NCBI GenBank assembly: GCA_024398665.1 | Contig: JAKSIS010000001.1 | Location: forward strand, 38,284 to 102,283 | Reading direction: 5' to 3' | Source of the DNA: Bacteroidaceae bacterium | GTDB taxonomy: Bacteria; Bacteroidota; Bacteroidia; Bacteroidales; Bacteroidaceae | DNA length: 64,000 nt | Translations under genes and position numbers: made by a program | Shown here: piece after piece, positions 20,201-27,056 of the stretch | Position numbering within the stretch: position 1 is the stretch's first letter | Layout: the number at the start of each line of letters is the position of its first letter | Notes under the pieces: model-generated | Databases searched by the model: none | What the model was told of the DNA's origin: nothing | What the model saw: only the letters and a program-made list of their open reading frames with translations

Positions 20201-20276
20201 CGCAGGTGAAAGTCATTCCGGCTATTCCGCTCCCGGCATTTACATAATCAACAGGCGCAAGTATATCAGGAAATGA
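11205..20276 (+). CDS. Giant multidomain secreted protein: cohesin-like, CARDB, Calx-beta, helical insert, InlB-type repeats, T9SS-like tail
   Basis: 3023 residues. Signal peptide 1-27. About 28-165: cohesin-like beta domain (LYIPDIVAWRSNTSYLSVHM, then GKILDIKFTM). About 166-300: CARDB-like. About 300-722: four Calx-beta-like units, with joins of the form DNDxPxL. 729-1240: further CARDB/NEW3-like Ig domains and a carboxypeptidase-regulatory-like fold. About 1459-2009: a long helix-rich region with a CxxC (CQPCKN) and no recognised family. 2010-2540: Ig-like domains. 2548-2700: two InlB-B-type repeats (EGYSFKNWTSGG, SSCVFENWVINGE). 2703-2860: QGWNWIS domain. The C-terminus GIYIINRRKYIRK resembles a T9SS tail. 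Probably an adhesin or scaffold on the cell surface; partners are unknown. Confidence 0.75.
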   Translation: MKSLNIVSKFIFCAYLLVADCILSSAQILSNRLYIPDIVAWRSNTSYLSVHMDNRDDVTAVQFNVGIPKVMNVGNDAFRLSDRASDQVVQASLSGSDDDFNWYLVLVYSPTNSPFSGRAGKILDIKFTMGENVTEGSQLRIPITGGVMSRSDKTNVLQETADGKVSIEYGPDLYVVSVDINDTETAPDSTIDVSWTVKNIGEETCTAGWSEEICLTDAGATGESYQNHNVRYLATVVCDNVLEGGSAISRNASVRLPSLPGIDGNCRVMVRIVPFPESNERPENRINNVTVSNSTVNVRKRLSLQLNRLSVDEDNPGKLFATLNRSGLWNTDESFRISVTGDNRVSCPETVTIISGQSAATFDISVTDNGILDEKGLVSLIEVSDISGGTSTYQPASIELAVVDDELPQLTVETSESEIGEGDSVIFSIHAERAPDTDLILHLSCDMSGRFDFPSEILLEKDSSDTRITAYALDDVNPALMEVPTFTFWASGYQTANTFIGLIDNDIPDLELHVTPEMIGENSGIASLNVTLSRSSLIDRSITIRLSDDSTGGDIYYGDFSSFTLAEGESEKTFTIGTIDNFQADGNRDVKLTASVYIQSCGCSPGNESIGVANQTIQILDNDGPSLTVTSNRSTLAEGTAEAAVLTVTRNTSVTDSLAVSVTSDFDEGLEYSHEVIIPAGENSVRIPVGVLKNAKENDSRTVSIVASAESHNSGICWVMISDQTMADAVVADFELLTPDGKQIPDNCAVVKSSVLARVTVENTGVVGIPAGTDIGIHCSAGDGYTQRMVLSTPLAAGERTVQECLLAMPSALGTFSAYAKVNENGRAKELLMNNNTSATASLTVVPPYRTHIESSNSILQYGDSTIITGVISNRDGSDWVDGCTEVQLFVISEGLKLTKTVLTDRQGHFRYVWYPEKAQFGHFGIGACYPGEDMQQEQASVEIYGMYYVRVSDNQIYTVLEQPYEGTVAVRNPGRVSLTGLTVSVTDNPDSATVTINAPDRIEGGETVYVNYSIIGHKAPASDEWQTLHIHMSTDQGVALDRTIYYYTRNPMARLSCSTGRIITTMTKGSTRDYSFNIANIGLGQTGEITLSLPSWMQSITPKTLPSMAHGDTAQIVLRFVPTDDMLLNIPVTGQIGVNCESGNGLSIPFSIEPVSESNGNLIVDVCDEYTYYTEEAPHLSDATVRILHPVSGAVIAEGQTDSDGLCAFTLPEGYYTLSVTHQNHSSYSNSILVDPGRTLRKTVNISYNAIEISWNVVETTVSDKYEIVTTVKYETQVPAPVVTVDMPESIPARELAPGESLIFYATLTNKGLITARDVEFTLPEGLKVLQFEALEYADELFDLAPSQSVVIPVRVTNGAPQRDPARTEEGWERDPNKPLDDDDCYANTFLGYFYECGADSIYHKYPTGLRLGSCERESTSTGEGGGSVSGDDYFYGITYWFTDGKSTPNRPDTSTSQKLFDIFASDNQKKPESTGEPYKCQPCKNQVLLDLAKLIPAVDVLTDVADHVKDINNCYQAFKLEEGLHDQLANCKYTKGVTDKYDKIVSEINSMGDHFEDIFFDIEVSRQYVKDMAENARNQQLFSSESLDDLKNIYNYMSDAFNNASGIVDDVYALEKDMGDVYNSAKNIVEKADKYYTDFKKERDEWYEESSRIIFPNNWQDNRLDKLASGERAELDKKYLGDRMDNVMSYLDKSIATEKDYDVAKGALSDLIDGKKLPEKDLAKIGQSSVRVFNDMLYNSHDFREMAKNSNKQVTYDKMLSWGADFGGMSEEDIDLLTKGAAQHVPDQHLLKQAYLDNTQKAVDWMPKVTELLDHTFGDCKYAGKDPSPVRTRASYSAGGIQIIDNSIPYSYMVLMDQVYEATYLVELQHDRDMEYYGSEEWLDLTTYQLQPVTWALEKLKDKISSGDDAEKFINGPGISIYCPEGISDDAMRRFLFRWYNTYKDSITTHAGNRVSSRTFEDAIDLDVIDYYDNLISENVKKISGDRNRSIKDIINENIETALEDLTGGGSVCASISLKFDQTMVMTRQAFRGTLNVHNGNVNEPMENVILQLEVRNASDGSIATGHEMQINLESMEGFEGNLNLTDGWLLSPGADGTASILFIPTKFAAPDKAQEYTFGGRLKYLDPFTHTIVTRELSAVPLTVTPSPELDLTYFIQRDVLGDNPLTPDVVEPSEDAEFSLLVHNVGSGEAKNVVLETAQPEIVENVKGLKIDFELTASKLDGGDAVLSMGRSIVSDFGSIAPGGSRYVQWMLRSSLLGHFTDYDVTASHLTSYGNPDLSLLNEVSIHELVRSIDAGNGNTGFMVNDFMDADRMPDMLYVSDGSTETVSRAAGVRISRKTDLEYEMTVEPSSDGWNYGYVNDPTYGASELESVVRVSDGQAVSVRNFWQTDVILRDGKDPLYENRIHIADKFEGSGPEMYILNFMPMPSVWLEVESFSGIDENTPLLTKALDYLDVTFNKPINPDSFSSDDISCSVQGITVDLSGISISQIGDRTFRLDLSTINGKTGNGYYCLCVRTSGIIDSEGFSGKNGRSIDWNLYKDSMVSIICGVNPSDAGTVSVMDADSIVLAGNWAPFGTEVILSAQPSEGYSFKNWTSGGQVLSEEQDFRYVLSTGSGIQANFSLDKYPVTVIQSEDGTVNDLSGYYSFGDTLVLTATPSSSCVFENWVINGERIVSDTELVLLVNQPITVSAEFRREIFWQEIALKQGWNWISTFIDEPLPLSELSYGIRNVISQNHEAVISNRTVTGDITAIEPMESYKVNAEYDTYLLHSGHKVSDISSNVSVDEWKWLGYPWNEPGLLSEAFDNPVEGDIIISQAGFAQYYGGYWEGSLSILQPGEGYLYGTGSSRTVRYVTPDNLSHVTPDDRPANDTVDIHAYPYVMNIIARLAGGDIVLPQDSYVVYAMAGTECRGQGRLIGGKFYISVYGDTSEQITFLVKDNSSGSLMPSNESVSFLNGVLGNRKSPYVITCGDISDVHGYPQTEDETVYRIDGIMIGAGESHSGYSAPGIYIINRRKYIRK

Positions 20277-20330
20277 CATCTGGCGGGCCCGCGTTCTTCA
20301 GGATACTGACGGAGCTGTCGGGTGGAAGTG

Positions 20331-20801
20331 CTATGCATCAATCGTGATGCTGTCAATTCTCAGGTGGAAGGTTGCGGCAGGGGCCTGGACGGTCACCTCA
20401 TCACCGGCCTTCTTTCCTATGAGTGCCTGGCCGAAGGGGGATTTCAGGGAGATCTTGCCGGTTTTCAGGTCCATTTCGTGCGGGCTGACAATGGTGTATG
20501 TCATTTTTGCACCGGTGTCAAGATTGGTGAGTTCCACCCGGCTGAGCAGTGTGACCTTGTCCCCGGGCAGCACTGAAGGGTCTATAACCCTGGCATACTT
20601 CAGCACATTCTGCAGGAACTTGATACGGCCTATCATCTTGGACTGGGCACGGCGGGCGGCGTGGTATTCATAGTTCTCGCTCAAATCACCCTGGGCGCGG
20701 GCCTCGGATATGGCGTCTTTGATTGCGGGGAAATCCACATTTATGAGATGGTCAAGTTCAGCCGCAATCTCATCGTAACGTTCCTGTGAGAGATATTCCA
20801 T
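20331..20801 (-). CDS. greA: Transcription elongation factor GreA
   Basis: 156-residue factor that rescues backtracked RNA polymerase by stimulating transcript cleavage. The N-terminal coiled coil carries the GreA signature (INVDFPAIKDAISEARAQGD then LSENYEYHAA, with the acidic tip residues), and the C-terminal FKBP-like domain ends SPFGQALIGKKAGDEVTVQAP. The start at 20801 (MEYLSQERYDEIAAELDHL) gives the usual length; the open frame extends further upstream but crosses the neighbouring gene. It converges on the giant secreted gene and is divergent from the ATP-grasp gene. Confidence 0.95.
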   Translation of the reverse strand: MEYLSQERYDEIAAELDHLINVDFPAIKDAISEARAQGDLSENYEYHAARRAQSKMIGRIKFLQNVLKYARVIDPSVLPGDKVTLLSRVELTNLDTGAKMTYTIVSPHEMDLKTGKISLKSPFGQALIGKKAGDEVTVQAPAATFHLRIDSITIDA

Positions 20802-20821
20802 ATATGTTCCTGTAACGTCAG

Positions 20822-20829
20822 CAAAGGTA
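20822..20829 (-). promoter_or_regulatory. -7 promoter box for greA
   Basis: On the minus strand this reads TACCTTTG, an exact TAnnTTTG, 20 nt upstream of the greA start codon. The -33 element is not clear. The divergent ATP-grasp promoter starts 32 bp away. Confidence 0.45.
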
Positions 20830-20860
20830 CACAAAAAACTGCGGCCTGATCCGTTTCGCA

Positions 20861-20891
20861 TTGCATGCAAACGGGAATTTGCATATTTTTG
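20861..20891 (+). promoter_or_regulatory. Promoter of the ATP-grasp gene
   Basis: TTG (20861-20863), 20-nt spacer, TATTTTTG (20884-20891), an exact Bacteroidetes -7 box. The start codon follows only 7 nt after the box, so the transcript would have almost no leader. Confidence 0.55.
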
Positions 20892-20898
20892 GAGCGAA

Positions 20899-21720
20899 AT
20901 GGACATTGCAATGGAAGAGACCTGTGACATTCTGCTGTTCGGTTCGATGGGAAACATCGGGGCTGTGGTTGAGCGTGACCTTGCCGCGCACGGGTACAGA
21001 GTGCACCGTGCCGATTTCGCGCAGAATACGCTGCGGGACGAACCGGGGTACCGGCGGGAACTCATGAAGGCCGTTGCTGAGTTCAGTCCGCGGATGATTG
21101 TGCCCATAGGATGCCAGATAGCGATTGCCCGGATGGCGTTTCCATCAGACATCACTGTTCCTGTGTCCTGTGCAGCTACCATTGAACTTCTGGACAGCAA
21201 AGTCCGATGCAGCGGGCTGGCACGCCAGTTGGGGATACGGCAGCCGCGGATGTTCTCATCGGACCAGGAAGTTGACGCGTTTCCATGCATATTCAAGCGG
21301 GACCGTTCGTTCGGCGGGTCAGGGGTGATGAGGCCGCGCAGCCGGGAGGCGCTCCGCAAGCTTGTGGAGCATGAGCCGCAGAACCCGTATCTCATTGAGG
21401 AACTGATAGACGGCACCGACTACAGCGTGGACGCAGTCCGATGCGGCGCATTCTTCCAGGCGGCCTGCTACCGTTCGCTTTCCAACCGCGGGCAGGGACC
21501 GTCCACGCAGCGCGAACATGTGCGGCGCGATGATCTGTGCACGATTGCCCGACGCCTGCTGGACCATGTGGACTATCAGGGTGTCTGCGGTATGGATTTC
21601 AGGGTCAGCGCTGACGGCACCGCGTACTTTCTGGAGTGCAATCCGCGATTCACCGGCGGTCTGGAAACGCAGATTGCAGCAGGTTTTGACATTCCTTATC
21701 TTCTTGTTACACATTACTGA
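20899..21720 (+). CDS. ATP-grasp family carboxylate-amine ligase-like protein
   Basis: 273 residues. The N-terminal Rossmann-like pre-ATP-grasp part opens with ILLFGSMGNIGAVVERDLAAHG. The ATP-grasp core includes FPCIFKRDRSFGGSGV (nucleotide-binding Lys and Gly-rich loop), YLIEELIDGTDYSVDAVRCG, and the metal site CGMDFRVSADGTAYFLECNPRFTGG (the Glu and Asn of ExNPR). These are the marks of the carbamoyl-phosphate-synthase-like ATP-grasp group, which joins a carboxylate to an amine or thiol through an acyl-phosphate. The substrate cannot be read from the sequence. It lies 17 nt upstream of adenine deaminase, so the two may be co-transcribed. Confidence 0.75.
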   Translation: MDIAMEETCDILLFGSMGNIGAVVERDLAAHGYRVHRADFAQNTLRDEPGYRRELMKAVAEFSPRMIVPIGCQIAIARMAFPSDITVPVSCAATIELLDSKVRCSGLARQLGIRQPRMFSSDQEVDAFPCIFKRDRSFGGSGVMRPRSREALRKLVEHEPQNPYLIEELIDGTDYSVDAVRCGAFFQAACYRSLSNRGQGPSTQREHVRRDDLCTIARRLLDHVDYQGVCGMDFRVSADGTAYFLECNPRFTGGLETQIAAGFDIPYLLVTHY

Positions 21721-21737
21721 GTAAATTCGTAACCAAT

Positions 21738-23393
21738 ATGCAGAAATACAGCGGACATATTGTGGACATTCCCGGGCACCGGATATTTGACGGGACTGTT
21801 TCTGTTGAGAACGGCATCATTGCTGACATTGCGGAATCAGCTGTCAGGGCGGGTTCCCCGTATATCATGCCGGGGTTCATCGATTCACACGTCCATATAG
21901 AATCGACTCTGCTCATTCCTGAGAATTTTGCGCGCATTGCAGTGCGCCAGGGACTCATTGCCGCCGTATGCGATCCGCATGAAATAGCCAACGTCCTGGG
22001 CGTGCCGGGTATCGAATACATGGTGGCCAACGGAAAAAAGGTGCGCTTCAATTTCCTGTTCGGAATTCCGTCATGCGTGCCGTGTACCGCAAATGAAACG
22101 AACGGTGCAACGATTGGTAGCGCCGATGTGGCTGCTCTGATGGGCCGTCCTGAATTCTACGGACTGGGTGAGATGATGAACTTTGTGGGCATGCAGTACG
22201 GTGATCCTGAGGTCCTTGCCAAGATAAGGTGCGCGCTTGATGCAGGTAAGCTGATTGACGGTCACGGACCCGGCCTGACCGGTGAAAAAGCCCGCCTGAT
22301 GTTCGAATCGGGACTCACTGCTGACCATGAGGTTGACCGGCTGGAGATAGGACTTGAGAGGACACGCATTGGAATGAAGGTGCAGATCCGTGAGGGCAGC
22401 GCCGCCTGTGACCTGGATGAGCTGATGCCGCTGCTGTCCGATGACGCCAGCCGCGGAATGACCATGTTCTGCACTGATGACAAGTATCCCGATGAATCAT
22501 ACCTAGGATGGATAAACCAGTCAGCCGCACGCTGCGTGAAGGCCGGTTATGACCTGTGGCGGGTTCTTGAAACAGCGTGCATGACCCCGGCGGAGCATTA
22601 CCGTACCGGAACCGGCCTGCTCAGGAAGGGTGACCGTGCCAATTTCATAAAAGTACGTGACCTGACCGGATTCCAGGTGCTGGAGACAGTCATTGACGGC
22701 TTTACGGTATTTGCCGGTGACCACTGCACGGCTGACCTCATTCTGGATTCGTCCGGCCCTGAAGCGTATGTCCCCAACTGTTTCAAGGCCGAAGGGATAA
22801 AGGAATCGGACCTGGCATTGCGCGATTGCGGGAAAAGGATAAAGGTGATCCGTTCCACTGAAGGGTCGCTGGTTACCGGCCGTTATACCGCCGTGCCCAA
22901 GGTGCGTGACGGTTTCCTTGAATCCGATGTGGAGCGTGACATTCTGAAAATTGCAGTACTGAACCGTTATACAGAGCATGCCATTCCGGCAGTGGGTTTC
23001 ATCAGCGGATTCGGACTGAAGAGCGGTGCGCTGGCATCGACCATCGCACATGACAGCCACAACATTGTGGCGATAGGGGCATCGGACCGTGAAATGGCCA
23101 TAGCGGTCAACGCGCTGGTGCGCTGCAAGGGCGGGCTTTGCGTTGTCAGGGACGGGCGGCCGCATGTGCTGGAACTGCCGGTTGCAGGACTCATGTCCGT
23201 ACGCCATCCGCGTGAGGTCAGCGAACGTCACATGGAACTGAAGGGAATTGCGCAGCAGATAGGCTGCAGATATGCCGCGCCGTTCATGACCATGTCATTC
23301 ATGGCTCTGCCTCCTATCCCCGAACTCAAGATTACGGACAGGGGCCTGTTCGATGTCTCCACATTCGCCTTCACTGACCTGTTCGATGCATAA
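21738..23393 (+). CDS. ade: Adenine deaminase
   Basis: 551-residue amidohydrolase converting adenine to hypoxanthine and ammonia in purine salvage. N-terminal part: MPGFIDSHVHIESTLL with the metal-binding HxH, then AVCDPHEIANVLG; further metal or substrate residues lie in DGHGPGL and GLTADHE. The C-terminal part carries SGFGLKSGALASTIAHDSHN, specific for the Ade family. The length is slightly below the E. coli enzyme (588). It follows the ATP-grasp gene closely; a nucleoside phosphorylase of the same salvage route lies at 38.2 kb but is unlinked. Confidence 0.93.
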   Translation: MQKYSGHIVDIPGHRIFDGTVSVENGIIADIAESAVRAGSPYIMPGFIDSHVHIESTLLIPENFARIAVRQGLIAAVCDPHEIANVLGVPGIEYMVANGKKVRFNFLFGIPSCVPCTANETNGATIGSADVAALMGRPEFYGLGEMMNFVGMQYGDPEVLAKIRCALDAGKLIDGHGPGLTGEKARLMFESGLTADHEVDRLEIGLERTRIGMKVQIREGSAACDLDELMPLLSDDASRGMTMFCTDDKYPDESYLGWINQSAARCVKAGYDLWRVLETACMTPAEHYRTGTGLLRKGDRANFIKVRDLTGFQVLETVIDGFTVFAGDHCTADLILDSSGPEAYVPNCFKAEGIKESDLALRDCGKRIKVIRSTEGSLVTGRYTAVPKVRDGFLESDVERDILKIAVLNRYTEHAIPAVGFISGFGLKSGALASTIAHDSHNIVAIGASDREMAIAVNALVRCKGGLCVVRDGRPHVLELPVAGLMSVRHPREVSERHMELKGIAQQIGCRYAAPFMTMSFMALPPIPELKITDRGLFDVSTFAFTDLFDA

Positions 23394-23394
23394 C

Positions 23395-23447
23395 GGGGAC
23401 AGTCCCTGGCAAACAGGGACAGTCCCTATTCGACAGGGACAGTCCCC
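23395..23447. repeat. Three copies of palindrome gggacagtccc at 20-bp spacing
   Basis: gggacagtccc occurs at 23396-23406, 23416-23426 and 23436-23446. Each is a perfect odd palindrome (GGGAC-A-GTCCC). They lie directly after the ade stop codon. Confidence 0.9.
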
Positions 23448-23476
23448 ATTTGCAACGGTTTTGCAACGCTGTTTTC

Positions 23477-23507
23477 TTGCAATCGGGCTGCAGTTGCCCT
23501 ACTTTTG
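23477..23507 (+). promoter_or_regulatory. Promoter of the DUF4419 gene
   Basis: TTG (23477-23479), 20-nt spacer, TACTTTTG (23500-23507), an exact TAnnTTTG. The start codon is at 23526. Confidence 0.6.
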
Positions 23508-23525
23508 CATCAAAATTTTGATGAT

Positions 23526-24998
23526 ATGAAAAGAATTATGTTTCTGCTTGCCGCGCTGACGCTGATTACAGCGGGTGCATCGGCCTCGAAGAAAAAAGAC
23601 ATAGTCAGGAAGGAGAAGGGGCTTGTGGCCTTCACCGTTGACCGTGACCTGCCGGCACCGGCGCTTGAACCAGAAGTGTTGTCCGGCGCTGATGTCGCCT
23701 TGAGGCTGGTGCGTGAAAAGACCAGCCTGGATGACGGAATCATTGCCACCAGTTTCAGCGGTGACAGTCTGATCTGGCGTGAGGGTTTCAATGCCATGTT
23801 CGACTGTCTGCTCAGCGCATTTGAGGACCACAGACCCGTCACCCTGTCGCCGGACATGATATGGATAATAATCAGCCAGGGCTTTTCGCATTACGTGAAC
23901 TCCAATCCGGAGAAGATGCGTGACATGCTGGTTGATTTTCAGGACAGCAGGACACTGATGACCATTGTCGGTGACATGGAGCCAGGTGCGGCACCTGACT
24001 GGGAGGACATTATGGCCGCTTTCTCACGCCAGATAGGCGGAAGTGTGAAGAACGGCCTGGCTGAAATGATGACAGCGGACTTTTCCACCAGCAGCCCGAC
24101 TGACGTTACCGTGTCAAGAATAACGCTCATGGAGACCGTCAAGTCGTTTTTCGAGTATAAGATACTTGCAGCAACATGCGGAATCCCCTATGTGACCCTG
24201 CTTGGAAAGCCCGAAGACTGGGTGCGTCTGAAGAAAAAGACTGACAGCCTGGAACAGTATGGACTGGGGTGGTGGACCAGTGAGCTGGACCCTATTCTTG
24301 ATGAGTTCATCGCCGCATCGAAGGGACGTCCCGACACCCGTTTCTGGATGGATATGGTCATGAAGTACCGTCCTGAGACCATGAACCGCGGCGGAGGCTG
24401 CCTTATACCTTTGTCAATAGACATGGTTGACGGCTGGATGCTCAAGTTCTTCCCATTCACCAAAAACGGCCGCAGCGGCGAAAGGCTCAGAGCTGACACT
24501 CCACTGATTCCGGAAATTGTCATGACTCCCGCCCAGTATGTCATTGTTGACAGTGATACAGGTGAAAAAACAGTCTTCAATATTGAACTGTGGGCCGGTA
24601 TCGTGGGCTACGCACTGGACCGTGCCACCGGCGCGTTCACTCCCAGAACCGGATGGCTGGTACGTATGGCAGACAGTGAGGATGACATAATTGAACTGAT
24701 TGGCAGGTTCTCGACAGACAATGTTTCCGTAACGGATGACGGCATTACGGTCCGCACTCCCAGAATAGGAGGTGAACTTGTCATTCACGTCCGTGGTGAA
24801 GTTCCGGCAGAACTGGGCCGCGCCGGGCACATTGATGAGGTGACTCTTGACATAGACGAAACCTCAGTGTTGCCCGAATGGCTTGAAAAGGCCGATATCG
24901 GACGTATCAGGATAACGGGAAAGGTAAGCCGGGAACAGGCCGATGACATACGGCGGCGTTTCAGCAATGCTGTGGTGAGTGTGCCTGTTTCGGAGTGA
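23526..24998 (+). CDS. DUF4419 domain-containing exported protein
   Basis: About 490 residues with an N-terminal signal peptide (MKRIMFLLAALTLITAGASA). The body has the DUF4419 pattern: FNAMFDCLLSAFEDHRPVTL, SPDMIWIIISQGFSHYVN, then LLGKPEDWVRLKKKTDSL, and further on GGGCLIPLSIDMVDGWMLKF. DUF4419 proteins are widespread in Bacteroidetes and fungi and have no established activity. The start at 23526 is preferred because a TTG at 23505 lies inside the promoter box. A second promoter separates it from the GH43 gene 63 nt downstream. Confidence 0.85.
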   Translation: MKRIMFLLAALTLITAGASASKKKDIVRKEKGLVAFTVDRDLPAPALEPEVLSGADVALRLVREKTSLDDGIIATSFSGDSLIWREGFNAMFDCLLSAFEDHRPVTLSPDMIWIIISQGFSHYVNSNPEKMRDMLVDFQDSRTLMTIVGDMEPGAAPDWEDIMAAFSRQIGGSVKNGLAEMMTADFSTSSPTDVTVSRITLMETVKSFFEYKILAATCGIPYVTLLGKPEDWVRLKKKTDSLEQYGLGWWTSELDPILDEFIAASKGRPDTRFWMDMVMKYRPETMNRGGGCLIPLSIDMVDGWMLKFFPFTKNGRSGERLRADTPLIPEIVMTPAQYVIVDSDTGEKTVFNIELWAGIVGYALDRATGAFTPRTGWLVRMADSEDDIIELIGRFSTDNVSVTDDGITVRTPRIGGELVIHVRGEVPAELGRAGHIDEVTLDIDETSVLPEWLEKADIGRIRITGKVSREQADDIRRRFSNAVVSVPVSE

Positions 24999-25027
24999 TT
25001 TTTTTCGTGATAATGACAGGATTGTGG

Positions 25028-25035
25028 TATCTTTG
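25028..25035 (+). promoter_or_regulatory. -7 promoter box of the GH43 gene
   Basis: TATCTTTG is an exact TAnnTTTG match, 26 nt upstream of the start codon at 25062. The T-rich stretch at 25000-25007 is at the right distance for a weak -33 element. Confidence 0.45.
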
Positions 25036-25061
25036 GCGCAAGAAAACCAAAGAACTGCAAT

Positions 25062-26636
25062 ATGAAAAAGCTGACATTCTTACTGGCCGCTCTCATGGCC
25101 GGCCTGACCATTGGTGCCCAGAATCCTTACATGCCCCTGTGGGAGTACATCCCCGACGGCGAACCCTATGTCTTTGAAGACCCGGACTGCCCCGGAAAGT
25201 ACCGTGTGTACGTATACGGTTCACATGACATTGAAGTGTCACAGTACTGCGGCCGCGACCAGGTCGTCTGGTCCGCTCCTGTGGACAATCTCACGGACTG
25301 GCGTTATGACGGCGTCATCTTCAAGTCCGATGCCAATTCCGCCGGCGCCGCTTTTCAGCGTGCCGACATTCTGTATGCTCCTGATGTCACAGTCCGCACA
25401 AAGGCTGACGGCACAAAGGAGTATTTCCTGTATCCGAACAACCAGTCCGGCGGACGGCAGAGCATGATGTGCGTCAGCGACCGTCCTGACGGTCCCTTCA
25501 CCGTGTACAACTGGAGCAGGGACAACCGCAATGCGACTCAGGGCGTACTGGGTTTTGATCCGGCGGTGTTCATTGACGATGACGGACGCGTATACGGCTA
25601 CTGGGGCTTTGAGGAGAGCAACGGCGCTGAACTTGATCCTGTCAATATGGCAAGCGTGAAGGCCGGGACACAGATAGTGAAGAACATGGTCAGCGACTAC
25701 AAGCATGACGGCGTGTTCCGCTTCTTCGAAGCTTCATCAATGCGCAAGATCAACGGCATGTACGTGTTCGTCTATTCACGTTACACCGCTGACGGCGAGG
25801 ACGGTCTGCCTGCATCGAACAATACTCTGGCATATGCCTACAGCGACAATCCGCTTGGCCCGTTCACATACGGCGGAACCATTGTCGACGCCCGTGAACC
25901 GGGACTTGACGCCCAGGGGAATGCCGTTGCCACTGCAAACCGCTACGGCAACACACACGGCAGCATAATCGAAATAGACGGCCAGTGGTACGTGTTCTAT
26001 CACCGCCAGACCGGTACCGACCAGTTCTCACGTCAGGCCATGGTGGCTCCCATCACGGTCAAGGTCAGCAAGGGCAAGGTCGAAATATCACGCGCTGAGG
26101 TGACATCGGAAGGATTCCAGACCGGAGGCCTGAACCCCATGAACCGCATTGCCGCAGGCTGGGCCTGCTGGTTCAAGCACCCCCAGACCACCATTGAAGA
26201 GTATCCGAATTTCATTTACAGCGGTTCGTATGTCAAGGCCACGCGACTATCTGACGGCAGCACAAAGGGTGCCTACAGCCTTGTGGACCGCATGTGTCCG
26301 CTCACCAACAATACTGACGGCAGCACAGTGGGCTGGAAATATCTTGACTTTGGCAAGCTGAAGAAGGTAAAGAAGGCCAGCATAAAGTTCTCCATTGCCG
26401 ATGCCAAGGCTACAGGAGTCATAGCCGTTCTTGCCGGCGCACCTTCAGTGGAACAGGGCGGCCGCGAAATCGCTTCGCTGCCGGTATCGGCCTCAATGGA
26501 GGACGGCACATACAGCGCCCCTGTCAGCAGTCTCAAGGGCCTGAAGGGCAAGCAGGGACTGTACATGCAGTTCAAATCGGATTCCAAGCAGGTTTCAATA
26601 TGCGACCTGTACGACTTCCAGTTCGTGGCTGAATAG
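25062..26636 (+). CDS. Glycoside hydrolase family 43 protein, secreted
   Basis: 524 residues, signal peptide MKKLTFLLAALMAGLTIGAQ. The five-bladed propeller of GH43 (arabinan/xylan-type exo- or endo-enzymes) is shown by the three acidic residues in context: general base Asp32 in PDGEPYVFED, pKa-modulating Asp166 in GFDPAVFIDDDG, and general acid Glu223 in RFFEASSMRK. A C-terminal segment after about residue 350 (NFIYSGSYVKATRLSDG to FQFVAE) looks like an accessory beta-sandwich, perhaps carbohydrate-binding. It probably acts on alpha-L-arabinofuranosyl or beta-xylosyl linkages in the periplasm or outside the cell. No SusC/SusD genes are adjacent, so it is not in a typical polysaccharide utilisation locus. 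Confidence 0.88.
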   Translation: MKKLTFLLAALMAGLTIGAQNPYMPLWEYIPDGEPYVFEDPDCPGKYRVYVYGSHDIEVSQYCGRDQVVWSAPVDNLTDWRYDGVIFKSDANSAGAAFQRADILYAPDVTVRTKADGTKEYFLYPNNQSGGRQSMMCVSDRPDGPFTVYNWSRDNRNATQGVLGFDPAVFIDDDGRVYGYWGFEESNGAELDPVNMASVKAGTQIVKNMVSDYKHDGVFRFFEASSMRKINGMYVFVYSRYTADGEDGLPASNNTLAYAYSDNPLGPFTYGGTIVDAREPGLDAQGNAVATANRYGNTHGSIIEIDGQWYVFYHRQTGTDQFSRQAMVAPITVKVSKGKVEISRAEVTSEGFQTGGLNPMNRIAAGWACWFKHPQTTIEEYPNFIYSGSYVKATRLSDGSTKGAYSLVDRMCPLTNNTDGSTVGWKYLDFGKLKKVKKASIKFSIADAKATGVIAVLAGAPSVEQGGREIASLPVSASMEDGTYSAPVSSLKGLKGKQGLYMQFKSDSKQVSICDLYDFQFVAE

Positions 26637-27056
26637 TGCCAGCTCCGCACGGCCAGTCCGCGCCCAGCGCCAGTCCGCAGCCCAGCGTAAGTCCGCAGCC
26701 CCGCGTACGGCTAATACTGTACAGTCGGCCACTTAGGGCTTTCTGCCAAAGTGTCCCGCACGTACCCTACCCACAGCGCAGGTGCGTGCGTTTTCTGCGT
26801 TACACACCCTCCCCAGGAGCGTATGTCCCGCAGTGACCGCAGACAGAATGGCTTCATCGCGGTGTCACTGCGGGACACTTTGGCGAAACTCAGGCAGGCG
26901 GAGGAAAATCCGCAAAGATCGCAGTCAGAATGGTGTCATCGCGGTGTCACTGCGGGACACTTTGGCGAAACGAGAAACTTTGGCGAAACCTGCCACTATG
27001 ACGGAATCCGTGAACTTTGGTGCGGACCGGAGACTGCGGCTGCGCAGGTTGGGGAA
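26637..27056. repeat. Repeat locus A: 142-bp element plus 82-bp extension
   Basis: Gene-free. The 142-bp element spans 26744-26885, bounded by tgccaaagtgtcccgca and tgcgggacactttggcg (terminal inverted repeats); an 82-bp extension ends in another right-type terminus (26967), and a short copy aaactttggcg follows at about 26975-26985. Orientation is opposite to loci B and C. The first 90 bases hold short degenerate cagtccgc/gcccagcg repeats. Confidence 0.85.

Noticed and set aside
20280-20295. Terminator between the giant gene and greA
   Set aside because: The palindrome gcgggcccgc has no loop or T-run, so it is not supported as a terminator.
20802-21416. Upstream extension of greA
   Set aside because: The open frame continues on the minus strand but crosses the ATP-grasp gene; GreA has its normal length from 20801.
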